Assembly (NCBI GenBank): GCA_964645715.1
Contig: CAZYAO010000015.1
Location: 1-64,000 of the forward strand
DNA length: 64,000 nt
Direction of reading: 5' to 3'
Source: JAUMBM01 sp964645715
Lineage (GTDB): Bacteria > Bacteroidota > Bacteroidia > Chitinophagales > Saprospiraceae
Shown here: piece by piece, positions 45,737 through 54,528 of the stretch
Position numbering within the stretch: position 1 is the first letter of the stretch
Layout: the number at the start of each line of letters is the position of its first letter
Notes under the pieces: model-generated
What the model saw: the letters and a program-made list of their open reading frames with translations, nothing else
Database searches by the model: none
Told to the model about the DNA's origin: nothing
Position numbers and translations under genes: made by a program

Positions 45737-47384
45737 TCGGATTGCCCAGCAACAGTTGGGGTAGGTTGGCCTGACCACCGTTGCTGCAGACTGTGGTGTT
45801 GTTATCTTCACCAGCATTGGGCGGCTGCACGATGCCCAGCCCTATGTTGCGCGGGGCTGATTCGCAGCCCAGCGCATTGGTCGTAGTGGCATATACTTGC
45901 CCGTTGCCACTTACGTAGGCAGATGGGTTGGTAATTTCGTTGTTGCCTTGCGGATCGCTATACCAGGTCACCGTGCCTCCGATCGCGGCATTGAGGGTGG
46001 TGAGGTTGAAGGTCCCCTGTCCGCTGCCATTGTCACAGGCCTGCAGCGGGCCTGCAGCGTTGGCTGTAGGGCGAAGTGAAACGGTAGAGCTGACAGGTAC
46101 CACAGCAGAGGTGCAGCCGCCTGCAGTCACCGAGGCATAAATCGTTGAAGGTTGTGGCCCCGTCGCCAGCTGAATCAGGTTGGCCAGCGAAAAAAAATTG
46201 ATGGGCCCTGTACCATTGGCATTAAACCACCAGTTGATGGTCGCTCCGGGAACTCCCCCAGTAATCTCATTCTGTATCTGGTTGAAAAGGGCTGTCACCT
46301 CGGCTATGTTTACAAAGGGCGGTATCGGGGTGTAGCATATCAGTATCGGTGTCGAAGGCGGATTGGCCGTGGGCACCGGATTGGCTGTGACAACAAAGCT
46401 GACAGTGGGGTTGCAGGACGAGGCAGGATCGAAAAGATAATAAGTGCCGGAGCCTACCTGTGAGCCCGGAGGGTACATGGTGCCAGTGCCGTTGGGGCCG
46501 GAGTAGTAAGCCTGGTTGCCACTGAGGTTAGTACCGGTAATGGGCGGGAGGGTGTAGGTGCCGCAGACTGTCTGACTGCTTGGCGGGTTGGTGAAAGTTG
46601 GAGGGGTACAGTCGCTTGCCAGATTGCAGTCTTCCGTTGCCGGATTGGTAATGGTTACTGTGCCTGGCATCGACCAGCTGGCAAAGGCTCCGTTGTTGGT
46701 GCTTGACGAGTTTGTATAGCCATAAATAGTAGTAGGACCCCCATTGTAAGAAACGCAAAAAAAACGCGTACCAACACCATTGAGAAAATTGCCGCTCTCA
46801 TTGGGGAAATTGGCAAAAAGTACCAATCCAGGATTGGCGCAGAAGCTGCTCCAGCCACCATAGGTGTTGGGATTAAAGTCGACATCAAAAACGTACACTA
46901 CACTGCCCGCCGGAATCGGGTTGGGGGCTGCAGAAAAGGCGGTGCAGCCAGCCAGTGTATTGATAGCATTGATGGTAGCGGGATTATTGGGCTGAGCCGT
47001 AAACGAATTGTATACATTCAGGGTTGTCGAGGCGCAGCTGGGGTCGCTACCATAGCGAATATTAATAAGTGAAGGGTTAAGGTCTGCCGTGGCCAGAAAA
47101 GAGATAAACTCGTGGTTATCCTCATCGCCACAAGCATTAATCATAGCAAATTGCAATGCTATCTGCCCCTGTACCTGCTGTACCGCACCCAATAACAGCA
47201 GCACACCTGCATGCTGCAGCAAGCGACACAACAGCAAACGCGCCATGCCCAGCCAACGAATCAGGCCAGCGGAAGTGTTATTAGCAGCTACCATAAGACA
47301 GCTTTCTCCAAGGGTGGGTACCTCCCGTGTAACTGCCGGTCCGGCAATTACATTCTTGCATCTACTACGCAAACGTAACCTCAT
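45737..47384 (-). CDS. Giant SprB-repeat adhesin, N-terminal part
   Basis: This is the start of the adhesin that resumes at 45636. From the ATG at 47384 an unusually long N-region precedes the hydrophobic signal; an ATG at 47246 would give a compact signal peptide, MARLLLCRLLQHAGVLLLLG, and may be the true start. After the signal (about residue 73) comes a domain beginning IALQFAMINACGDEDNHEFISF, then Ig-like repeats with the recurring pattern CDNGSGQGTFNLTTLNAAIGG. Together with the downstream part the protein would have about 2,697 residues. It is exported by Sec and then probably by type IX secretion. Confidence 0.85.
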
Positions 47385-47631
47385 AAAGACGATTTTTCAG
47401 GATGGAAGTTAACGACATTGAAAATTCATGGCCACATGGGGTCGGGGGCTCTGGGGATTGCCGTGGGTGCGACTGTTACCAAGCTCGTACACAGGCTTAG
47501 CAGCAGTCAGTATCGCAGGCAAAGAAACGAATTTTTTCCCGCAATACAGCAGGTTTTTATGGGGTAAAATAGCGTCAGCAGCAAGGCAGTTCTGCAAGTA
47601 TGATGTTGTATTGGGGGTAAAAAATCACCCC

Positions 47632-47722
47632 GGCGCGTCAGCCGTATGAATGGTTTCAACCATTCATACGGCTGACGCGCCTGTAAAACACGCCAAGGCA
47701 GCGTCAGCCGCCCTGGCGTGTT
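47632..47722. repeat. Paired long hairpins, site E
   Basis: The first is a near-perfect inverted repeat of about 24 bp (47632-47655 and 47658-47681, starting GGCGCGTCAGCCGTATG) with almost no loop. The second has outer arms AACACGCCA (47687-47695) and TGGCGTGTT (47714-47722). Its inner GGCAGC-GTCA-GCCGCC core, read on the minus strand, becomes a continuous stem with two G-U pairs. Both share GCGTCAGCCG. They lie between the divergent adhesin and leuS genes, so they are not at a transcript end. Confidence 0.7.
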
Positions 47723-47781
47723 ACTAAATACACCTCTCTCCGTACACCAGTAACAATTTTTCAAACCAACCTATGTCAGTG

Positions 47782-47813
47782 TTTGCCAGCCAACAGGAAG
47801 CGTATTATCTTCG
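47782..47813 (+). promoter_or_regulatory. Candidate leuS promoter
   Basis: TTTG at 47782-47785 and TATCTTCG at 47806-47813 are 20 nt apart. The -7 box differs from TAnnTTTG in one base. It lies about 80 nt upstream of the leuS ATG at 47894 and just beyond the hairpins of site E. Confidence 0.5.
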
Positions 47814-47893
47814 CGCTTCGTTATGCATATAGGTGGCTGTTACAGGCCTTCATGGACACGTATGTAAGACAAACACGCAGAAAAAGAATCCAC

Positions 47894-50770
47894 ATGGAAT
47901 ACAATCCCCGAGAGATCGAAGCAAAATGGAAACAGTACTGGGAAAAAAATGGCATCTATCGCGTTGAAATCGATGCCAACAGGCCTAAGTTCTACGTACT
48001 CGATATGTTTCCCTACCCCTCCGGTGCAGGCCTGCATGTAGGCCACCCGCTGGGCTACGTGGCTTCCGATATTTATGCGCGCTACAAGCGACTGAAGGGG
48101 TATAATGTGCTGCACCCCATGGGCTATGACTCCTTTGGGTTGCCGGCTGAGCAGTATGCTATTGAAACGGGTATTCATCCGGCGCTTTCCACCGACCAGA
48201 ATATTGGCCGCTACCGGCAACAGCTGGATAATCTGGGTTTTTCTTTTGACTGGAGCCGTGAGGTGCGCACCAGCAATCCGGACTACTACCGTTGGACGCA
48301 GTGGATTTTCCTCCGGCTTTTTCACCACTATTACGACCTCGAGGCCGCTAAGGCGCTTTCTGTCTCTCAACTCGAGACACGGCTCGCTGCCGAAGGCAAT
48401 GCGGCCGTCAGGGCTGCCTGCGATGAGCATACGCCCCGCATCAGTGCGGCAGAATGGGCTGCTATGGACGAGCAGGCGCGCGCGCGCTTTCTGCTGCACT
48501 ACCGCCTCACTTTTCCCGAAGAAAGCTTCGTCAACTGGTGCCCGGCGCTGGGTACAGTGCTTTCCAACGATGAGGTCAAGGACGGGCTGAGCGAGCGGGG
48601 GGGGCATCCTGTTGAACGCAAACTAATGAAGCAATGGAGCATGCGTATCACGGCTTATGCCGACCGCCTGCTCGAAGGACTCAATACCATCGACTGGCCC
48701 GAAAGCCTCAAAGATCAGCAGCGCAACTGGATAGGCCGCTCGCAGGGGGCCAGCGTCCGCTTTGCATTGGCGGACAATCCGCAGCTGGAGATAGAGGTGT
48801 TTACTACCCGGGTCGATACTATCTATGGAGTCACGTTTATGTGTCTGGCTCCGGAACACGAACTGGTCGGTCAGCTCACTACCGACGCGCAGCGCACAGC
48901 GGTTGACGAGTATGTGCGCTGGGCGGCTTCCCGCTCGGATGTCGAGCGGATGGCCGAGGTGAAAAGGGTTACAGGGGTGTTTACAGGCAGCTACTGTATC
49001 AATCCGGTAAGTGGCGAAAAAGTACCGGTGTATCTGGCAGATTATGTACTGGCAGGCTATGGCACCGGGGCTGTTATGGCGGTACCTTCAGGTGATCAGC
49101 GCGACTGGAATTTTGCACGGCATTTTTCCCTGCCCATTGTGCCGATACTCGATGCGCAGCAGGGTCTCGAAGAGGCCGCTGATCCTACCAAAGAGGGACT
49201 GTATATCAACTCTGAATTGATTAACGGACTTTCGTATACTGAGGCAGTGCCCAAGTTGATCAACTGGCTGGAGGCCAATGGTAAAGGCAAAGGTAAAGTG
49301 CAGTATCGCATGCGCAATGCGGTGTTTAGCCGACAGCGCTACTGGGGCGAACCAGTGCCGGTCTACTGGAAGGAGGGTATCCCGTATCCGCTGGCCGATG
49401 ATGAACTTCCGTTACTCTTGCCCGAGGTCGACAAATACTTGCCCACAGCTACTGGTGAACCGCCGCTGGGGCGGGCAGAAGGCTGGAAGTATGAGGATCA
49501 ATACGAGTACGAACTCTCTACCATGCCCGGCTGGGCTGGTTCCTCCTGGTATTGGTACCGCTATATGGATCCGCACAATGACGGGGCTTTTGCCTCGCCA
49601 GAGGCGCTAACCTACTGGAAAGATGTAGACCTTTATGTGGGCGGCTCCGAACACGCAGTCGGCCACCTCTTGTACAGTCGCTTCTGGAACCATTTTCTCT
49701 TTGATCTCGGCCTCGCGCCTGAGCGGGAGTTTGCCAAAAAATTGATCAATCAGGGCATGATTCAGGGTATTATTGAATACCTGATGCTGCAAAAAGATAA
49801 GGTCGATGGGCTCAGCCGTTTTGTGAGCGCAGAGATGGCTAAAGAGGAGCAGGAGCGGCACGGACGAGAGTTTGCACGCATGCCGATTCATGTCGACTTT
49901 GTGTCGGAGTACGGAACGCCTAACTCACATCTGACGATAGAGGGTATTCGGCAATTCATCGAATGGCGACCCGATTTCGCATCGGCTATTTTCGAATCCA
50001 AAGAGGGTGTCTATCGCAGCGGTAGCTTCCTGCCTGTTGGTGATGCAACAAATATGCAGTTGCAGACAGTCTCGGAGGTGGGCAAAATGTCCAAACGTTA
50101 TTTTAATGTGGTCAATCCGGATGACGTAGTGGCCAAATATGGCGCTGACTGCTTCCGTATGTACGAAATGTTTTTGGGGCCTATCGAGGATGCCAAGCCT
50201 TGGAATACCAAAGGAATTGACGGGGTGAGCCGCTTCCTGCGCAAGTTCAGGGCGCTTTTCTTTACGGAGGCGGGTGGTTGGGCAGTGACGGATGAGCAGC
50301 CTTCCCGCGACGAACTTCGGGTGCTGCATGCAACCATCAAAAAAGTGAGCGAAGACATCGAGCGCTTCTCGTTCAATACCTGTATCAGTGCTTTCATGGT
50401 TGCAACCAATGATCTCGGTCGCCTCGGTTGCCGCAAGCGGGCTATTTTGCGCGAACTGGTTGTCGTCATGGCGCCTTTTGCACCTTTTCTGAGCGAAGAA
50501 CTCTGGCATGCACTGGGCGAGTCAGACAGCGTACACCGCGCGTCTTTCCCAATGTTTGATCCTGCTTATCTGCAAGCGGATTCGATTACTTATCCCATTG
50601 CACTAAACGGTAAAACACGACTGACGGTCGATTTCCCCGCCACGGCTACGCCGGCGGAGCTGGAAGCAGCTGTGCGCAATATGGATTCTTTGGCGAAATA
50701 CCTGGAGGGTAAGTCGGTGAAAAAAGTGATCGTGGTGCCGGGGCGCATGATTAATGTGGTGGTAGGGTAA
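47894..50770 (+). CDS. leuS: Leucyl-tRNA synthetase
   Basis: The 958-aa class I synthetase charges tRNA-Leu. The HIGH motif appears as HVGH at residues 48-51 within MFPYPSGAGLHVGHPLGY. The CP1 editing domain contains TRVDTIYGVTFM and GTGAVMAVPSGDQRDW. The KMSKS loop reads KMSKR at about 731-735, with Arg instead of the usual second Ser. The ATG at 47894 (MEYNPREIEAKWKQYWEKNG) is the family N-terminus; the 37 extra upstream codons are not conserved in type. A 3' hairpin (site F) separates it from the converging phosphoesterase gene. Confidence 0.96.
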   Translation: MEYNPREIEAKWKQYWEKNGIYRVEIDANRPKFYVLDMFPYPSGAGLHVGHPLGYVASDIYARYKRLKGYNVLHPMGYDSFGLPAEQYAIETGIHPALSTDQNIGRYRQQLDNLGFSFDWSREVRTSNPDYYRWTQWIFLRLFHHYYDLEAAKALSVSQLETRLAAEGNAAVRAACDEHTPRISAAEWAAMDEQARARFLLHYRLTFPEESFVNWCPALGTVLSNDEVKDGLSERGGHPVERKLMKQWSMRITAYADRLLEGLNTIDWPESLKDQQRNWIGRSQGASVRFALADNPQLEIEVFTTRVDTIYGVTFMCLAPEHELVGQLTTDAQRTAVDEYVRWAASRSDVERMAEVKRVTGVFTGSYCINPVSGEKVPVYLADYVLAGYGTGAVMAVPSGDQRDWNFARHFSLPIVPILDAQQGLEEAADPTKEGLYINSELINGLSYTEAVPKLINWLEANGKGKGKVQYRMRNAVFSRQRYWGEPVPVYWKEGIPYPLADDELPLLLPEVDKYLPTATGEPPLGRAEGWKYEDQYEYELSTMPGWAGSSWYWYRYMDPHNDGAFASPEALTYWKDVDLYVGGSEHAVGHLLYSRFWNHFLFDLGLAPEREFAKKLINQGMIQGIIEYLMLQKDKVDGLSRFVSAEMAKEEQERHGREFARMPIHVDFVSEYGTPNSHLTIEGIRQFIEWRPDFASAIFESKEGVYRSGSFLPVGDATNMQLQTVSEVGKMSKRYFNVVNPDDVVAKYGADCFRMYEMFLGPIEDAKPWNTKGIDGVSRFLRKFRALFFTEAGGWAVTDEQPSRDELRVLHATIKKVSEDIERFSFNTCISAFMVATNDLGRLGCRKRAILRELVVVMAPFAPFLSEELWHALGESDSVHRASFPMFDPAYLQADSITYPIALNGKTRLTVDFPATATPAELEAAVRNMDSLAKYLEGKSVKKVIVVPGRMINVVVG

Positions 50771-50783
50771 AATATTTTCACAG

Positions 50784-50832
50784 ATAAACGGGTGCTTATG
50801 GGCGCTGAATGCGCCCGTAAGCACCCGTTTAT
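50784..50832. terminator. Bidirectional hairpin, site F
   Basis: A stem of about 22 bp (50784-50805 with 50811-50832, one G-U pair) encloses the loop TGAAT. The inner core GGGCGC/GCGCCC is a variant of the family core, and the A/T palindrome AAAATATTTT lies just upstream at 50769-50778. It separates converging leuS and the phosphoesterase gene, and its last base is part of the latter's stop codon. Confidence 0.8.
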
Positions 50833-51329
50833 TATCGCAAACCAAGTTCAATAACCTCCAGATCTGCTATTTTACCCGCGGAGAGGCTAAATCGTACGGC
50901 AGTACGCATGCGGTGAAACCCTTCCCGGCCACAGGCACCAGGGTTGATGTGCAGCAACTGCCGCGCCTGATCAGGTACCACTTTGAGAATGTGTGAGTGC
51001 CCGCACACGTATAGCTGTGGTTTATGCACATCCAGCAATTTTTTGAGGCGCGCTGTATAGCGGCCGGGATAACCGCCAATATGCGTCATCAGTATTTTGA
51101 GCCCTTCCCGTTCAAAAATCAAGTCAAGCGGATAATGCTGGCGAACTGTCGTATCGTCGATGTTGCCGTAGACAGCTAGCAGCGGCTTGGCTGTTGACAG
51201 AAGTGCATCGGCCACGGCCAGATTACCTAAATCACCTGCATGCCAAAGCTCGTCACAGTCGGCAAAAGCTTCCGATAACTGCGGATCCAGCCAACCATGG
51301 GTATCGGAGAGCAACCCTATGCGCATCAT
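50832..51329 (-). CDS. YfcE/MJ0936-family metallophosphoesterase
   Basis: This 165-aa calcineurin-like phosphodiesterase has the metal ligands in LLSDTHG (Asp9, His11), HAGDLGN, VYGNIDD and CGHSH. Small proteins of this family hydrolyse model phosphodiesters; the natural substrate is generally unknown. The start overlaps the stop of the upstream oxidoreductase gene by 4 nt, so the two are co-translated, probably with the gene starting at 53491. Confidence 0.88.
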   Translation of the reverse strand: MMRIGLLSDTHGWLDPQLSEAFADCDELWHAGDLGNLAVADALLSTAKPLLAVYGNIDDTTVRQHYPLDLIFEREGLKILMTHIGGYPGRYTARLKKLLDVHKPQLYVCGHSHILKVVPDQARQLLHINPGACGREGFHRMRTAVRFSLSAGKIADLEVIELGLR

Positions 51330-52303
51330 GGTACAGACGACAAATCAATGACCAGTTTACCCAGCTGCTGTCCGGCAGCCATTTTGGCAAATGCCTGTGG
51401 GGCCTCTTCCAGGGGTACTATACTGTCAATCACCGGCCTGATGCGGTGCAGAGAGACAAATGCCAGCATAGCTGCAAACTCTTGATCGGTACCCATACTT
51501 GTGCCCATGATATGGAGCTGCTTCCAGAAGATTGCCTGCGGACTGAAGGAAGGAACGGCTCCCTGGCCGCCACCGTAGCTGACAATGCGCCCGCCGGGTG
51601 CTGCCAGCTTGAGGAGTGCCTGAAAACCCTCACCCCCGGCACTGTCAACAATGAGATCAAAGTTGCCGGCTACGCGCTGCAAGCTTTTTTCCCACCCTTG
51701 CTCGCGGTAATTGACACCCCCTGCCGCGCCAATCGCTCGTGCGGCTTCGAGCTTGTGGTTGTGCCCGCTGGTCACAAACACGTGGGCGCCAGCACTAACG
51801 GCCAACTGGGTAGCCAACAAGGCAACGCCCCCGCCAATGCCGGTGATTAGCACCCTTTCACCTGCAGCCAGCTGCCCTTTGGTGAAAAGCGCACGCCAGG
51901 CAGTAAGCCCTGCCAAAGGCAGTGCTGCTGCCTCCGCATCACTCAGGTGTGGTGGCTGTTCATGTAGACGATCCGGCGAAACCGCAATGAATTCTGCCAG
52001 CGTACCATTGACCGGCATGCCCAGAATGCTGTACTCAGGCGAGGGAAAACGAGGATTGTCACCCCACTGTATGTTGGGATTAATCAATACCTTGCGACCA
52101 GCATGACTACCCGCACCATCAGAGCCTAAAACTACAGGTGTTACAATGCCCGGGTATTTGCCTTGTGTAATCCACACATCTCGGTGGTTGAGCGCTGCTG
52201 CGTGCAGCTTCACAACTACCTGATCTTCGGAAGGCACCGGCATGGCATGGTCGGCAACGAAAGTAAGTCCGCGGGGAGGCTCATAGAACACCAGTGCACG
52301 CAT
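51326..52303 (-). CDS. Zinc-independent MDR-family oxidoreductase (quinone oxidoreductase-like)
   Basis: This 325-aa medium-chain dehydrogenase/reductase has a GroES-like N-terminal half with AALNHRDVWITQGKYPG and a nucleotide-binding half with GIGGGVALLATQLAVSAGA. The cysteine cluster of the structural zinc and the catalytic zinc ligands of alcohol dehydrogenases are not visible, which fits the quinone oxidoreductase/enoyl reductase branch. The substrate cannot be assigned. It lies 33 nt after the unknown secreted protein and overlaps the phosphoesterase gene by 4 nt. Confidence 0.85.
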   Translation of the reverse strand: MRALVFYEPPRGLTFVADHAMPVPSEDQVVVKLHAAALNHRDVWITQGKYPGIVTPVVLGSDGAGSHAGRKVLINPNIQWGDNPRFPSPEYSILGMPVNGTLAEFIAVSPDRLHEQPPHLSDAEAAALPLAGLTAWRALFTKGQLAAGERVLITGIGGGVALLATQLAVSAGAHVFVTSGHNHKLEAARAIGAAGGVNYREQGWEKSLQRVAGNFDLIVDSAGGEGFQALLKLAAPGGRIVSYGGGQGAVPSFSPQAIFWKQLHIMGTSMGTDQEFAAMLAFVSLHRIRPVIDSIVPLEEAPQAFAKMAAGQQLGKLVIDLSSVP

Positions 52304-52336
52304 GCAGACCAGCTTTACAGGGTGAAAAAAATGAAC

Positions 52337-53491
52337 TTATTTTTGTAGACAGCGCAGTTGCTGTTGGAAAAAATCAAGTTGATAGATCTTGTATTCCTCG
52401 TAGCCGCTACTCCAAAAGACGCGAATAAAGTCAGCCTCTCCCTGCTGCAGAATGTTGAGCTGGCGACGGTCGATTGGATAGACAACGCGATAGGTGAGTA
52501 AGCCTTTGCGGGTGTCATAGCTCCCGCGCTCCAGTTTTTCTGCCCGAAGGTTGACAAACTCGCCATTGAGCAGCTTAATGGTCAGGATACTACCCGATTC
52601 GATGAAGCCATAGGCTTCTCTTGCATTAGGATAGGCAAAAGAAAACTCTAAGCTCAGTTGTTGGCGGTTGCCCTTGCTCGACAAAAAACCTTCACAGCGG
52701 AGATACTCCTTGTCTTTCAGAAATGGCCGTAGCCGTTCATCTGTATACGTAAACAATAGACGCTGCGCCACCTGCCGAGCCCACTCACCTGTTGTTTCAT
52801 CCCGACTGTCCTGGGTAGTAAAGCAGTCTGGCTGCGGAGGCTGTCCCATGAGATCATAGCCCGGTGGGGGAGCCAGCGAATTCTCTGAAATGGCTAGTGT
52901 ATTGGTGTAGCTGCGGTCAACCTGACGGCGCCGTAACAATAGCTCCTCGAGCTTGCGCAGGCGCATACGGGCGTTGAAAGCTTCAATGAACCCACCTTTT
53001 TCTACCAAATCCATGTCCTGAGCGGCTGTTTGCTTGGCTGTCTCCAGGGACAAAAAAGCGTTTACTTCTCGCTCACGGGCGGCGGTGAGCTGCCGGCGGA
53101 GGATCTGCTGCAGTGTCTCGTCAGTTGTGGTTTCCAGTTGCTGCTCAAGCCGTTCCCGGTCGAGCTTGGATTGTTGCGCCATCTCGGCAGCCAGATAAGT
53201 GGCATCGACCGCCAGCTGTGCTTGGCGAATGGCTACTTTGAAAAGGTCCTCCTCGTTGAGCGAGATAGACCCGTCTAGCGGCTCTATAGTGCCATTGTAT
53301 ACAGGGTAGGGGATGGAACCACTGGCAAGCATGCGCTGCCCTGGCAAATCCTTGAAATAGCTGAACTGACCGTCCGGATAGACGACAATCTTCTCACCGG
53401 CTAGATTCTCCCGGACTACCTGTGACCGAATGGGCAGGCTAAGAGCCAACAGCAAGCTGAAGGCTAATACAATTTTTTGGATTATGACCAT
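52337..53491 (-). CDS. Secreted protein of unknown function with coiled-coil middle
   Basis: The 384-aa protein has a signal peptide (MVIIQKIVLAFSLLLALSL) ending near IRSQ. A charged, helical middle (about 80-195) rich in Gln, Glu and Arg looks like coiled coil. The C-terminal third is beta-rich, with LSLEFSFAYPNAREAYGFIESGS and a final INDR-like YRVVYPIDRRQL. I do not recognise the family, and there is no catalytic motif. It is the first gene of a three-gene run with the oxidoreductase and phosphoesterase. Confidence 0.75.
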   Translation of the reverse strand: MVIIQKIVLAFSLLLALSLPIRSQVVRENLAGEKIVVYPDGQFSYFKDLPGQRMLASGSIPYPVYNGTIEPLDGSISLNEEDLFKVAIRQAQLAVDATYLAAEMAQQSKLDRERLEQQLETTTDETLQQILRRQLTAAREREVNAFLSLETAKQTAAQDMDLVEKGGFIEAFNARMRLRKLEELLLRRRQVDRSYTNTLAISENSLAPPPGYDLMGQPPQPDCFTTQDSRDETTGEWARQVAQRLLFTYTDERLRPFLKDKEYLRCEGFLSSKGNRQQLSLEFSFAYPNAREAYGFIESGSILTIKLLNGEFVNLRAEKLERGSYDTRKGLLTYRVVYPIDRRQLNILQQGEADFIRVFWSSGYEEYKIYQLDFFQQQLRCLQK

Positions 53492-53534
53492 GGTCTAAAA
53501 CGATTAACTTTGCAAGTGACTATCTTCTGGTAAA

Positions 53535-53542
53535 CAAATATA
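53535..53542 (-). promoter_or_regulatory. Candidate -7 box for the secreted-protein operon
   Basis: On the minus strand the sequence reads TATATTTG, a full TAnnTTTG match, placed so that transcription would start about 35-40 nt before the ATG at 53491. No clear -33 box is seen. On the plus strand TAACTTTG at 53505-53512 is a possible opposing box for cdaA. Confidence 0.4.
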
Positions 53543-53647
53543 ATCTATTTCTGCAATAGGAAGCGCATAATTAGCCTATTTTGTACACTTATTGTTTTAC
53601 TGTCTGTTTAATGAAAGTAACAAAACAAAACGCTTACAAACTGCTGT

Positions 53648-54448
53648 ATGGGGTGGCTGTATTTTAAGATTGGATTTATGCCAATCAGCATTTGGGATGT
53701 ACTGGACGTGCTGATTGTCGCCTGGCTGATGTTTCAGTTGTACAAACTGTTGCGGGGTAGCATTGCTTTTGCTATATTTTTTGGGCTGCTGTTGATGTAC
53801 ATTATATGGTGGCTGGTTAGTCAGTTGGACATGCACCTGCTCTCAGGCATTCTCACCCAATTTGTGAATGTGGGCGTGATTGCACTTATCATCATTTTTC
53901 AACCCGAAGTCAGGCGGTTTTTGCTTTACATTGGCAATCGGACATTGCGGCAGCGTTCGGCTTTCTGGGAGCGATTACTGCCCTCAGCGGCGACCGGAAC
54001 GGCTGCTGATGCAGACGAACTGGAGGAACTGCTGGAGGCTGTTATCCGATTATCCGAGCAGCGCACAGGGGCGCTCATCGTGCTGAGCAGAAATTACAAT
54101 CTGGACGGCTATGTGAGTGGGGGAACAGAACTGGATGCCCGGCTGTCGGGAGCACTGCTGATGAGCCTTTTCAATAAGGAAAGTCCGCTACACGATGGTG
54201 CTGTCATCGTTGAGTCCGGTAAAATCCTTCAGGCAGGCTGCGTGTTACCTGTATCCAAGAGTGAATCCATTCCTGCCAGTGTAGGTCTGCGACACAGGGC
54301 AGCCGTAGGGCTTTCCGAAAGAACGAGCGTTGCTTCGCTGGTGGTCTCCGAAGAAACCGGACAAATTGCCCTCGCGTATGAAGGAAGCTTGGAGGAGAAT
54401 CTTCACGCGCAGCGCCTTCGGCAGCTGCTGGAGTTGTACTATGTATAG
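53648..54448 (+). CDS. cdaA: Diadenylate cyclase (CdaA type)
   Basis: The 266-aa protein makes cyclic di-AMP from two ATP. Three N-terminal membrane helices (about residues 17-85) precede the DAC domain, which carries the catalytic motif DGA (183-185, in PLHDGAVIVE) and RHR (215-217, in GLRHRAAVGLSE). This is the membrane-bound CdaA/DacA architecture. An internal ATG at 53678 would shorten the N-terminus by ten residues and may be the true start. It stands alone, without the CdaR or GlmM partners seen in Firmicutes. Confidence 0.93.
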   Translation: MGWLYFKIGFMPISIWDVLDVLIVAWLMFQLYKLLRGSIAFAIFFGLLLMYIIWWLVSQLDMHLLSGILTQFVNVGVIALIIIFQPEVRRFLLYIGNRTLRQRSAFWERLLPSAATGTAADADELEELLEAVIRLSEQRTGALIVLSRNYNLDGYVSGGTELDARLSGALLMSLFNKESPLHDGAVIVESGKILQAGCVLPVSKSESIPASVGLRHRAAVGLSERTSVASLVVSEETGQIALAYEGSLEENLHAQRLRQLLELYYV

Positions 54449-54449
54449 T

Positions 54450-54527
54450 GTTTGGGGTTTTTAAAAAAAAATCCCAAACGCAAAGGCATATAAAACGCTC
54501 TTTGGCAGCGCCAAAGAGCGTTTTATA
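54450..54527. terminator. Double hairpin element, site G (bidirectional)
   Basis: The first hairpin has 13-nt arms at 54450-54462 and 54467-54479 (GTTTGGG plus T/A runs, one G-U pair). The second has 18-bp arms at 54489-54506 and 54510-54527 around AGC, with the inner sequence CTTTGGC/GCCAAAG. It lies between converging cdaA and the glycerophosphodiesterase gene and shows the same A/T-then-GC layout as sites A and D. Confidence 0.8.
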
Positions 54528-54528
54528 T

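Noticed and set aside
40420..46300. Repeated units that could be mistaken for a CRISPR array
   Set aside because: The repeats are in frame, 150 nt or more, diverged, and encode Ig and SprB-type modules; there are no short direct repeats with unique spacers and no cas genes.
45423..47384. Frame that reads through the N gap as a separate adhesin gene
   Set aside because: The part after the Ns repeats the 55-nt duplicate in the wrong frame and ends in unrelated residues; it is produced by the uncollapsed overlap.
47632..47681. Long inverted repeat as the end of an insertion sequence
   Set aside because: The two arms are next to each other with almost no sequence between them and no transposase gene or target duplication is present; it is a hairpin.
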